A DNA stretch of 33,934 nt. Origin: Paracoccaceae bacterium (lineage in GTDB: Bacteria > Pseudomonadota > Alphaproteobacteria > Rhodobacterales > Rhodobacteraceae). The translations under genes were made by a program, and so were the position numbers. This document shows positions 26,107 to 31,956 of this stretch, in pieces. The notes under the pieces were generated by a model. The model was not told the origin of the DNA. It saw only the letters and a program-made list of their open reading frames with translations, and made no database searches. Location: assembly GCA_030066855.1 (NCBI GenBank), contig JASJAU010000027.1:1-33934 (forward strand), in the 5' to 3' direction. The stretch's first letter is position 1; every line of letters begins with the position of its first letter.

Positions 26107-26610
26107 CTACTTGGTCGAGACCTTGATCTTTCGGCTCGGGTCCTTGGGCTCAGTCTTGGGCATCGTGATGTGTAAGACGCCTTTTTCGAACTCGGCCCTG
26201 ATTGCCTCAACGTCCACTGTTTCAGGCAATGTCATTGTTCGGGCAAATCTGCCGTAGCTTCGTTCGCTGATCCGCAGATCGCCCCCGTCGTCATGCGTGA
26301 CGTTCTTCTGCCCCCGGAGTGTCAATCGCCTATCACTTAGTTCGATCTCAACATCGTCTTCACTGAGACCGGGCAGCTCGGCGGTCAGTTCAATCGACGC
26401 GTCTGTCTCGTTGACGTCGATGGCTGGCGAAACAGCCTCGGTCATATCAAGTGAAGGGAATCCCGTTCGCTGCGCGGCTGTCTCGATTGGGAAGAATGGG
26501 GACGAGCCGCCGAAAAACCGCGACATCAGCGAATCCATCTCGCGTCTGAAGTTGTCGGTGAGCGGGTTTGCTGCCGGGCTAATTTGTGCTGTCTGCTTTT
26601 CGTCGGGCAT
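26107..26610 (-). CDS. Hsp20 / small heat-shock alpha-crystallin family chaperone
   Basis: ATP-independent holdase that binds unfolding proteins as large oligomers. The 167-residue product has a disordered N-terminus with FRREMDSLMSRFFGG, an alpha-crystallin domain (about 63-155: PAIDVNETDASIELTAELPGLSEDDVEIEL, then SERSYGRFARTMTLP) ending in the conserved FEKGVLHITMPK, and a C-terminal I-x-V anchor (KIKV). ATG 26610 is preferred over the in-frame ATG at 26631 because AAGGAGGT sits 8 bp before it. A 14-bp FNR-like dyad lies 68-81 bp upstream. Codon use and GC are typical of the genome, although the surrounding DNA is gene-poor. Confidence 0.95.
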   Translation of the reverse strand: MPDEKQTAQISPAANPLTDNFRREMDSLMSRFFGGSSPFFPIETAAQRTGFPSLDMTEAVSPAIDVNETDASIELTAELPGLSEDDVEIELSDRRLTLRGQKNVTHDDGGDLRISERSYGRFARTMTLPETVDVEAIRAEFEKGVLHITMPKTEPKDPSRKIKVSTK

Positions 26611-26677
26611 TTTCAGAACCTCCTTCGTCATGGCTCAGGATGAAGCGCGAGCCTGCCCCGAATTGCGATCAACGGCA

Positions 26678-26691
26678 TTAATCCTGCTCAA
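26678..26691 (-). promoter_or_regulatory. FNR-like dyad upstream of hsp20
   Basis: Read towards hsp20 it is TTGAG-CAGG-ATTAA. The hexamer CAGGCT, which shares the A2 and T6 of a -10 box, lies at offsets 30-35 from the dyad centre, giving a predicted start near 26643. The half-sites match the FNR pattern TTGAT-N4-ATCAA at 8 of 10 positions. Confidence 0.45.
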
Positions 26692-26859
26692 GACGGGTAG
26701 CCGAGTGCTTTGACTTGCGACGTTCGAGCGACCTTCTCTTCAGCTCGGGCGATTGGTTTGCATGAAGGCCAAACTCGCCAAAGTACAGTTCCGAAGTCCC
26801 AAGGATGCGGTGTGCGACAGTCTCCTGCCGCCGTCACCGCACATTCACTCGGGAAACCC

Positions 26860-27300
26860 TCAGTTCTCCGCAATCTCTTGTATGGACTGCAGGTAGAGGA
26901 CCAGGCTGAAAACGCGATTCCTGGCCCGGAGAGTATTGATCTCGTCAGGTCCCCACTCGCTGATCGCGAGGTCCATGTAGCGGTCGCCCCATACTGGCAT
27001 TTTGCGGTCCCCGTGCGCGGCGACCTCTGCGCGTCCGTCAATCACGTCAAACACGCGGTCAGTCGGAAACACCCCTTCGTTTGATTGGGCGAGCAGTGTC
27101 AGGTCTCCAGGATCAACGCCACGAAACAGTCTCGTAAGGAACCCTGCACCCTTGCCGTCAGTGCCGTGGCAAGACGAGCAGGAGTTGATGAACTCGATTT
27201 CGTCGACACGCGGTCGGTCAGAACCGTCCTGCGCCGCGACTGCCGTGGCTTGCATTCCTACCGCGACGAGTGCTCCCGCGAGCAAAACTCCAACTTTCAT
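26860..27300 (-). CDS. Secreted mono-haem cytochrome c
   Basis: A 146-residue class I cytochrome c exported to the periplasm. The signal peptide is MKVGVLLAGALVAVGMQATAVAAQ; the haem attachment site CSSCH is at residues 41-45, followed by GTDGKGAG, and the probable distal ligand is Met101 in KMPVWG. The C-terminus VFSLVLYLQSIQE is nearly the same as that of the cytochrome at 29562, so the two are paralogues. A GGGGAA ribosome site precedes ATG 27300. It is divergent from uspA, and each has its own FNR-like dyad. It probably carries electrons in a respiratory side chain, but its partner is not visible. Confidence 0.93.
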   Translation of the reverse strand: MKVGVLLAGALVAVGMQATAVAAQDGSDRPRVDEIEFINSCSSCHGTDGKGAGFLTRLFRGVDPGDLTLLAQSNEGVFPTDRVFDVIDGRAEVAAHGDRKMPVWGDRYMDLAISEWGPDEINTLRARNRVFSLVLYLQSIQEIAEN

Positions 27301-27344
27301 GTTCCCCTCCTATTCTGTTCTGGCAGTCTGGAACCGCCGACCTG

Positions 27345-27385
27345 AGTATGGCGAGCGGGATGGAGGTCGCTTTAATCCCAGTTAA
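27345..27385 (-). promoter_or_regulatory. FNR-like dyad and -10 box of the cytochrome c gene
   Basis: Dyad TTAAT-CCCA-GTTAA at 27372-27385. Reading towards the gene, CATACT (27350 down to 27345) lies at offsets 29-34 from the dyad centre, the class II Crp/Fnr promoter layout. The predicted start is near 27337, leaving a leader of about 37 nt. Confidence 0.55.
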
Positions 27386-27510
27386 CGATACTCCTGGCGC
27401 GGCTCTCGCCGACTTGCCTAAGTGTCGTGCCAGTTGCTCAAAGTGATCGCCATGGCTCAAGCCAATGATGACCTCAGACCTGAGCGCTCCGAGCCGGGCT
27501 ATTCGTATCC

Positions 27511-27552
27511 TTGCGCGTGATTAAGGTGGGGATACTGGGGTCGCGCTATCAT
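27511..27552 (+). promoter_or_regulatory. FNR-like dyad and -10 box of the uspA-like gene
   Basis: Dyad TTGCG-CGTG-ATTAA at 27511-27524 and -10 hexamer TATCAT at 27547-27552, offsets 30-35 from the dyad centre. The predicted start is near 27559, just before the GGGAGG ribosome site. Confidence 0.6.
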
Positions 27553-27573
27553 GGTTCTTAGGGAGGAATGAGA

Positions 27574-27969
27574 ATGTACAAGAACGTCTTGATCCCTCTG
27601 GCCTATAGGCCGGGCCACCACCCCGATGCTGAAATCAAGGCAGCTCAAGCGATTTCCGCACCCGGAGCCCGTATTACCCTATTGCATGTGATCGACGCTG
27701 TGCCGGAGTTCAGCGCCGAACATGCTACGGACAGTTCGGAGATGGCACATGTTATCGAGCATGACCTCGAAAGGATCGCCGAACCCCTCGTCGAGGCTGA
27801 AATCAGGGTACTCAAGGGCGAACCGGAAGAAACCATACTTGATCTGGCAAGCAGCGACGCGGTCGACTGCATTGTGCTGGCGCCGCATCGCACCGATACC
27901 GGCGAATACGGATCGGTTGCCGCTCAAGTGGTGCGCCGGGCACCCTGCACGGTACATCTCGTAAGGTAA
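27574..27969 (+). CDS. Universal stress protein (UspA) family protein
   Basis: A 131-residue UspA-fold protein: MYKNVLIPLAYRPG (first strand), then ARITLLHVIDAVPEF, IRVLKGEPEETILDLASSDAVDCIVLAPH and the C-terminal YGSVAAQVVRRAPCTVHLVR. In ATP-binding UspAs the last block is G-x2-G-x9-GSVA; here the loop before GSVA is shortened (HRTDTGEYGSVA), so nucleotide binding is doubtful. ATG 27574 is better spaced from the GGGAGG site (27560-27565) than the ATG at 27568. It has its own FNR-like promoter, which fits the low-oxygen or stationary-phase role of many UspAs. Confidence 0.9.
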   Translation: MYKNVLIPLAYRPGHHPDAEIKAAQAISAPGARITLLHVIDAVPEFSAEHATDSSEMAHVIEHDLERIAEPLVEAEIRVLKGEPEETILDLASSDAVDCIVLAPHRTDTGEYGSVAAQVVRRAPCTVHLVR

Positions 27970-28080
27970 CTTTGATGTAGCCGATCAAGTGTTTGTAAGG
28001 TTTTGGGCTTATGTCGGGAACCTCCGCATTCACCAAACCGCCGAACGGGTCAAAGCCCGCAAGTGAGCGCCAAGGTGAAT

Positions 28081-28230
28081 TGTCAGAGGAATGAGTCTCG
28101 ACCAACCCCTTCGGCCCTCATATGGAATCGGAGTAGGCAAGGACTTGTTCTGTAGGGAGATTTGCCCTTCAAAGCGCCACGAAGATCGGTGAGCAAGCGG
28201 TGGCCAGGCCAACTAACCGGTTTCTTCTGA
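28081..28230 (+). repeat. Copy A of the dispersed non-coding repeat (long form)
   Basis: The right part, TCTGTAGGG at 28149 to TTTCTTCTGA ending at 28230, aligns without gaps to copies B (33157) and D (32952), with exactly 72 bp between the two landmarks in each. The left part starts with TGTCAGAGGAATGAGT, matching copy D (32885) at 15 of 16 bases with nearly equal spacing (68 against 67 bp) to the right landmark. Confidence 0.65.
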
Positions 28231-28246
28231 GAAGGCCGACTAGGGA

Positions 28247-28289
28247 TTAACCCGGGTCAAAGCCCGAATGCCGCCAACTCAGTTAGGTT
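28247..28289 (+). promoter_or_regulatory. FNR-like dyad and -10 box of a putative small RNA
   Basis: Dyad TTAAC-CCGG-GTCAA at 28247-28260 and hexamer TAGGTT at 28284-28289, offsets 31-36 from the dyad centre. The predicted transcription start is near 28295-28296; no ORF follows before the hairpin at 28313. Confidence 0.5.
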
Positions 28290-28294
28290 GTTGG

Positions 28295-28356
28295 TGTCCT
28301 TGTGTTGAGATCACCCCAGGGCCTTGTCCCTTAGGCCCGGGGTCATTCCTTTCATC
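28295..28356 (+). ncRNA. Putative small RNA 1 (FNR-box-driven, about 60 nt)
   Basis: Predicted from a promoter-like dyad/-10 pair and a 3' hairpin. The hairpin is ACCCC-(A bulge)-GGGCC (28313-28323) with GGCCC-GGGGT (28334-28343), loop TTGTCCCTTA, then a pyrimidine-rich tail CATTCCTTTCATC. The loop TTGTCCCTT is shared with putative small RNA 2 at 31310. The loop would present a C/U-rich single strand able to pair with AAGGGA-like ribosome sites. Expression and ends are unproven. Confidence 0.4.
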
Positions 28357-28449
28357 TAATCCCGCTCGTTTGAACGTGGTTAGGGCAAACGCGCCCCGGA
28401 CATTTCAGCCTTTTGCCGAGCGGTATCGGCGCCAGGGTGGCAACATGTG

Positions 28450-28788
28450 ATGTCTTCAGAACGCAAGAGCACGCGAATTCTAACGGGCTTCGCTCTCGCC
28501 GCCGCGCTCTACTGTTTTGCGATTCCCGGATCAGCTGCCGACAAGAAACCGTCGGCATCGGAAGAGGACTCCGCTCTACGTCTCATCAAGACAAGGTGCG
28601 CCTTCTGTCACTCCAATTCGGGCGTGCTCCGCGATCTTGCCAGCTGTTTGGATGACTACGGACCCGGAGGATTGGACGACTTCCTTTCCACCCACAACGT
28701 CCCTGAAGTCGAATCTCGCGAAACGATATTGGAGTATCTGGAGAAGTCGACCATCCGGCCTGCCAACTCGCCAAAAGAAGGCCGGTAG
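28450..28788 (+). CDS. Secreted CXXCH (haem-binding) protein, small cytochrome c-like
   Basis: A 112-residue protein with a basic N-terminus, a hydrophobic segment (ILTGFALAAALYCFAIPGSAA) that looks like a signal peptide ending near residue 30, and one haem site CAFCH at 50-54 (LIKTRCAFCHSNSGVL). The rest, DDFLSTHNVPEVESRETILEYLEKS, resembles the end of small cytochrome domains. No methionine follows the initiator, so the usual Met distal haem ligand is absent; His83 of THNV could serve, or the site is open. Start could be GTG 28447 or ATG 28450 behind AGGGTGG. It lies about 95 bp downstream of putative small RNA 1. Family membership beyond c-type haem is unclear. Confidence 0.75.
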   Translation: MSSERKSTRILTGFALAAALYCFAIPGSAADKKPSASEEDSALRLIKTRCAFCHSNSGVLRDLASCLDDYGPGGLDDFLSTHNVPEVESRETILEYLEKSTIRPANSPKEGR

Positions 28789-28865
28789 ACGCAAGAATTG
28801 CTCAGAGTTCCAGCAGTGCTGACGGCTGGTGATGATTTGCTCAGGCCGTTGGAGCGCCGACGCAA

Positions 28866-29248
28866 TCAATCCTGAATCAAGTCGAGATTATGGGGAATTG
28901 AGTGAGCGCCTCTACGGACCGCAATCCCTCCTCCATAGTGACCGGCATTATCGGTCTCGGCTTTCCGTTCCAAGGCATCGCCCCAGACTGACATCGGATG
29001 ATGCCCGCTCGCGCCCAAACGTCCAGCGATTGAGTGAATGGCGTCCGCCATTGGATGCACCACTTTCCTGCCAAGGCCGGTACGCTGACCATCATCGATG
29101 CCGCAAGGCGGCTGGGGCCACCGGCATACAACCGTGGCAAGATGCGCGGGCATTCAAATGTTCGGTCTTTGCGTGTCATGAGCGACGGCCTCGCCGGCCA
29201 AAACGCACTCGAAATACTGATGGCAACGAACAAACTGCGGAACCTCAT
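28866..29248 (-). pseudogene. Decayed third cytochrome c gene
   Basis: Reverse-strand remnant of a paralogue of the cytochromes at 26860 and 29562. ATG 29248 opens a signal-peptide-like MRFRSLFVAISISSAFWPA. The remaining homology then needs other frames: ASCHG in one frame where the haem site should be (29120s region), and from 29153 down to 28866 a frame with ADAIHSIAGRL, then HPMSVWGDA and a terminal LDLIQD-stop. These match AIIDGRA, GMPVWGA and LESIQE-stop of the intact paralogue, in order and with similar spacing. The first haem cysteine is lost to an indel, and no single frame spans the gene. Confidence 0.7.
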
Positions 29249-29432
29249 GACACTATCTCGTCGCTTTAAAAGGCTAGGGCGATCCTGGACAGGAAGACCC
29301 ATCGGCGAAAAATTACGCCAAAGCAGCAAGTCAATCCGGCTTATCGGTTCACGATTGCCCGTTGGGCGAAGGACAGCTCATTTCACCAAGCGGTCATTCG
29401 GCCGGACGGCGGTCCTACGGGCGCCATCAGAA

Positions 29433-29469
29433 GTGTCAGATGTCTCCTATGAGCCCAAAGCGGACGTTC
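29433..29469 (+). repeat. Copy 1 of a ~37-bp dispersed repeat
   Basis: Starts GTGTCAGATGTCTCC and continues through GAGCCCAAAGCGGACGTTC. Close relatives are at 31481-31519 and 31957-31993, agreeing at about 30 of 36 bases by eye. All copies have the same orientation and lie outside genes. Confidence 0.65.
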
Positions 29470-29491
29470 ATTCCTATCGGCTCTTCGACAG

Positions 29492-29533
29492 TTAACTTCA
29501 GGCAAAGCGGTTTGTCTGTCGGTCTGCTTTCAA
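29492..29533 (+). promoter_or_regulatory. FNR-like dyad and -10 box of the second cytochrome c gene
   Basis: Dyad TTAAC-TTCA-GGCAA at 29492-29505 and hexamer TTTCAA at 29528-29533, offsets 30-35, preceded by TGC as in an extended -10 element. The predicted start is near 29540, giving a short leader before the GGGAGAAG ribosome site. Confidence 0.5.
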
Positions 29534-29561
29534 AGCTGCACTAGAAACAGGGAGAAGTCGC

Positions 29562-29963
29562 ATGCGGAAGTTTCTTAGCTTTAAGGTTGCCGCGTCAGTT
29601 ATGGCAGTTTTCGCAACGCCTGCGTTGGCCGAAGAAGCCGGTGAATTCGAATACATGAACGCCTGCGCGGCTTGCCACGGAGAAGGCGGAAAAGGGAACG
29701 GCCCAGTTTCGAGCCTCATGACCGTCGTTTCGCCACCGTTGACCGGTCTTGCGGCGGCGAACGACGGGGATTTCCCGATGCAGAGCGTGCTCGCCATCAT
29801 AGATGGGCGCGCAGATGTCCGCGCGCATGGTTCGGGGATGCCCGTCTGGGGCGCGGTGTTCAATGATCCCCTCGCAGCCACGGTAAGCGGACAGTCGGCA
29901 GACTACATCACGCGAGGCCGGATACTGTCTCTCGCTTACTACTTGGAGTCCATTCAGGAATAG
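29562..29963 (+). CDS. Secreted mono-haem cytochrome c (paralogue)
   Basis: A 133-residue periplasmic class I cytochrome c: signal peptide to about residue 23 (ending TPALAEE), haem site CAACH at 35-39 followed by GEGGKGNGP, and probable distal Met93 in SGMPVWG. VLAIIDGRADVRAHG and the terminal YYLESIQE match the cytochrome at 26860 and the decayed copy at 28866. It has a GGGAGAAG ribosome site and an FNR-like promoter. The DUF465 gene 115 bp downstream on the same strand may be cotranscribed. It likely carries electrons under limited oxygen, by inference from its promoter and neighbours. Confidence 0.93.
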   Translation: MRKFLSFKVAASVMAVFATPALAEEAGEFEYMNACAACHGEGGKGNGPVSSLMTVVSPPLTGLAAANDGDFPMQSVLAIIDGRADVRAHGSGMPVWGAVFNDPLAATVSGQSADYITRGRILSLAYYLESIQE

Positions 29964-30078
29964 TTGGCAGTTTCCCTAGGGCTGGGACTGTCACTGCGCA
30001 AGTATGCTGATAGGGGGAAAAGCCCCTAAGTGCTTCACAGGCTGGTCGCGTCGGGTCGAAGAAATGGAGGGAAATGCT

Positions 30079-30315
30079 ATGGACGAGAAGCCGCGCGCTT
30101 TGCACGAAGTCTTTCCAGAGCATGCCGATACGGTCAAACGGCTCTTGGAAATAGATCCGAATTTCAAGCAGAAGGCGGAGGAGTTTCACTATCTAAGCCG
30201 CGCGGTCCACAGGGCTCAAATAAAGGAAGAACCGGTGGAAGAAGTGGAGCTGAGCGAGCTCAAAAAACAGCGTGACATCGCCAAAGACGAACTGTTTCGC
30301 CTGATCCTGCTCTGA
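30079..30315 (+). CDS. DUF465 (YdcH-like) family protein
   Basis: A 78-residue, highly charged helical protein: LHEVFPEHADTVKRLLEIDPNFKQKAEEFHYLSRAVHRAQ, then a second helix with ELSELKKQRDIAKDELFRLIL. This is the DUF465 two-helix hairpin. Function is unknown; the family is often found near respiratory or stress genes. ATG 30079 has a strong GGAGGG site; the longer upstream frame is rejected on that ground. A small hairpin AGGGG-GAAAAG-CCCCT lies at 30012-30027 between it and the cytochrome gene. Confidence 0.85.
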   Translation: MDEKPRALHEVFPEHADTVKRLLEIDPNFKQKAEEFHYLSRAVHRAQIKEEPVEEVELSELKKQRDIAKDELFRLILL

Positions 30316-30378
30316 GTGTCCATTCAGGCTGCTGACGTAAGGGGGCGTTTTGGACGAGCTCCAAGACGGAGAATCACC

Positions 30379-30444
30379 ATGGCCTCCGGCAAGAAACGGA
30401 AGGCTCGCAGGCATCGAGGGAAGTTCGTGGGTGCCAGCGGGTAG
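30379..30444 (+). CDS. Very short basic ORF (21 residues)
   Basis: Reads MASGKKRKARRHRGKFVGAS plus a final Gly, with ACGGAGA seven bases before the ATG. Nine or more of 21 residues are Lys/Arg. It ends 2 bp before the convergent Crp/Fnr gene's stop codon. The basic composition resembles ribosome-associated mini-proteins, but it is too short for a homology claim and may be chance or a truncated remnant. Confidence 0.35.
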   Translation: MASGKKRKARRHRGKFVGASG

Positions 30445-30446
30445 AT

Positions 30447-31211
30447 TTAGTGAGCAAGCGTCCCTGCAGCCGCTTCACGGAGGTCCAGCCCCGCGATCTC
30501 CGACAGCTTCTTCCGGTCTTTGATCAGGACATCCATATGTCCGCTCGTTTCAATTAGACCGTCTTCTACAAAGCTCCGGAGCATCCGGCACACGTGAACA
30601 GCTGAAAGGCCAGCGAACTCACTCAGAGCTTGCTGCGTGACGGGAAGATGAAAAGCCCCTTCGGTTTCGAAGCCCATCGCCCGCACGCGAGACGACAACT
30701 CAAGCAGCACATAGGCGACACGCATTGTGGCGCTTCCCTTGCCGATGCGCAGTAGCCTTTCCAGAATCCGGGTGCGCTGCGTGGCTTCCACGTTTTGGAC
30801 CGCCTCGCTCATTCCTGGCGTGTCAGACGTGAGACGTTGCCAAGCAACTGCCGGCACAATTGCGACGGTGCAGTCGGTGACAGCTCGGACATCCAGAAAC
30901 GAGTTCGCGCCATCACCTTGTGAGGGATGGACGAAGTCCCCGGGAAGCAGGAAATCGATGATCTGCCGCTCTCCATCGAGCAGCGACTTCGAGCATTCAA
31001 CCCATCCATCCAGAGCCACGACCGTTACGTCAGCCATTTCAGCTTCGACAAAGATGTCATGCTGGGCTGGATACATGTGCAGATACCGCTGGGCCTCCTT
31101 CGACGACTTCAGGTGATCCACGATCGAGAAGAACGCGTCTGCGCCAACATCGGAACCGGAGCCGCGGAAGTCGCCACTCCGCTGCGCCAACGATGAATAC
31201 TGAAACGTCAT
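30447..31211 (-). CDS. Crp/Fnr family transcriptional regulator without an Fe-S cysteine motif
   Basis: A 254-residue regulator: cyclic-nucleotide-binding-type beta barrel (about 45-125, with LLDGERQIIDFLLPGDFVHPSQGDGAN), dimer helix (about 130-160), and a C-terminal winged helix-turn-helix LPVTQQALSEFAGLSAVHVCRMLRSFVEDGLI (189-220). The only cysteines are 73, 114 and 208, so the N-terminal Fe-S cluster of FNR is absent and the signal is something else. The recognition helix SAVHVCRML lacks the E..SR pattern of classical FNR. ATG 31211 is chosen for the GGAGGG site; the frame continues to 31262. It is the only candidate in the window to bind the FNR-like dyads listed here. Confidence 0.9.
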   Translation of the reverse strand: MTFQYSSLAQRSGDFRGSGSDVGADAFFSIVDHLKSSKEAQRYLHMYPAQHDIFVEAEMADVTVVALDGWVECSKSLLDGERQIIDFLLPGDFVHPSQGDGANSFLDVRAVTDCTVAIVPAVAWQRLTSDTPGMSEAVQNVEATQRTRILERLLRIGKGSATMRVAYVLLELSSRVRAMGFETEGAFHLPVTQQALSEFAGLSAVHVCRMLRSFVEDGLIETSGHMDVLIKDRKKLSEIAGLDLREAAAGTLAH

Positions 31212-31261
31212 CGCACCCTCCCATTTTCCTGCAGGAAAGCACTCAGATCGCCGCTCCTTCA

Positions 31262-31303
31262 TTGCGCCAGATCAAGATGCATACGTTTTTCCGCATGTAT
31301 ATT
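31262..31303 (+). promoter_or_regulatory. FNR-like dyad and -10 box between the regulator gene and putative small RNA 2
   Basis: Dyad TTGCG-CCAG-ATCAA (31262-31275), the best FNR match in the window, and a good -10 TATATT at 31298-31303, offsets 30-35, reading forward. The same dyad is 51 bp upstream of the regulator's ATG on the other strand, where the spaced hexamer (GCTTTC) is weak. Forward transcription is therefore favoured, with autoregulation possible. Confidence 0.6.
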
Positions 31304-31309
31304 CCGCGA

Positions 31310-31379
31310 CAGTCATTAGTGAGTCATCCCTGACTGAACTGCCCTGGCGCCTTGTCCCTTGGCGTCAGGGCTTTCTTTT
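31310..31379 (+). ncRNA. Putative small RNA 2 (FNR-box-driven, about 70 nt)
   Basis: Predicted start at 31310 from the dyad/-10 geometry. It carries a small 5' hairpin AGTCA-TCCC-TGACT and a strong 3' hairpin at 31341-31371: 11 continuous pairs (one G-U) from GCCCTGGCGCC with GGCGTCAGGGC, loop TTGTCCCTT, then TTTCTTTT. No ORF fits. The loop is identical to that of putative small RNA 1. By analogy with E. coli FnrS, an FNR-activated small RNA, it may repress targets under low oxygen; the analogy is functional only. Confidence 0.5.
31341..31379 (+). terminator. Intrinsic terminator of putative small RNA 2
   Basis: An 11-bp stem with one G-U pair, 9-base loop and T-rich tail TTTCTTTT at 31372-31379. 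Confidence 0.75.
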
Positions 31380-31480
31380 GCAGCGTTGAGTGGGGGCGTC
31401 TGAGGCTTGAGTTGTCGAGGGTCAGCTTCGTCCGCAAGGCAGACGTTCGAGCTTTCCAGAACCGCCGGCACCTGACGCTT

Positions 31481-31519
31481 CTCGTCAGATGACTGCTCTG
31501 AGCCCAATGCGGACGTTCG
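31481..31519 (+). repeat. Copy 2 of the ~37-bp dispersed repeat
   Basis: CTCGTCAGATGACTGC followed by CTGAGCCCAATGCGGACGTTC. A related fragment GGCAGACGTTCGAGC lies about 50 bp upstream (31437-31451). Confidence 0.6.
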
Positions 31520-31573
31520 TGGTACCGAGTACCGAGTATCGAGTTCGAACTTCGCGATTTCGACTACCGTGGC

Positions 31574-31756
31574 CTAACCTCTATCACGGGCGATTATCCA
31601 AGCAACGAAACAGCACACAAAGGCGCCAACAGTCTCGGCCCTAAAATCAGAAACCATTGCAACTGTCACCGCGACCGTCACCAAGACCGCAAACAGGAAA
31701 CCCAGCCTGTTGAGCCAAGCCGGATTTCTTTCGTTATCGCTATTCCTCCGACCCAC
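31574..31756 (-). CDS. Possible small two-helix membrane protein
   Basis: A 60-residue frame from GTG 31756 with GGGAGA upstream. After a polar N-terminus (GRRNSDNERNPAWLNR) it has two hydrophobic segments, LGFLFAVLVTVAVTVAMVSDF and VGAFVCCFVAWIIA, then a basic end ARDRG, which follows the positive-inside pattern. No family is recognised. It could be a genuine small gene or chance. Confidence 0.45.
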   Translation of the reverse strand: MGRRNSDNERNPAWLNRLGFLFAVLVTVAVTVAMVSDFRAETVGAFVCCFVAWIIARDRG

Positions 31757-31956
31757 CGTTGTCTCCCAGCTTCTCCAACGAGAGCATACTCAAACCGGGT
31801 CCGCTCCAGCGCATTCACTCTAGTTAACCGCCCTCCTGCCCCCGTACAGGACCTCAGAGAGCCGCCGCCGCAAGAGTGTACTGCTCACTGCCAGCAGACT
31901 GTTTGGCCATTCGCAGTTGTTCATGCGCAAGCAGGCGAGCAAGCTGATGGCTGAAA

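Larger units (their letters stand above)
27970..28449. other. Non-coding stretch with repeat copy A and a putative small RNA
   Basis: 480 bp without a supported protein gene. It contains a 14-bp identical pair CGGGTCAAAGCCCG (28046-28059 and 28253-28266), repeat copy A between them, an FNR-like dyad at 28247 and a terminator hairpin at 28313. Confidence 0.6.

Noticed and set aside
28370-28383. Possible FNR-like dyad TTGAA-CGTG-GTTAG before the 28450 haem protein
   Set aside because: The right half-site is poor and no -10-like hexamer lies at the spacing shared by the other dyads.
28829-29269. Forward frame of 146 residues
   Set aside because: It lies opposite the decayed cytochrome c, whose remnants explain the open reading; no ribosome site or domain.
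29988-30001. Possible FNR-like dyad CTGTC-ACTG-CGCAA before the DUF465 gene
   Set aside because: Left half-site does not fit and the hexamer at the expected spacing is not -10-like; cotranscription with the cytochrome gene is simpler.
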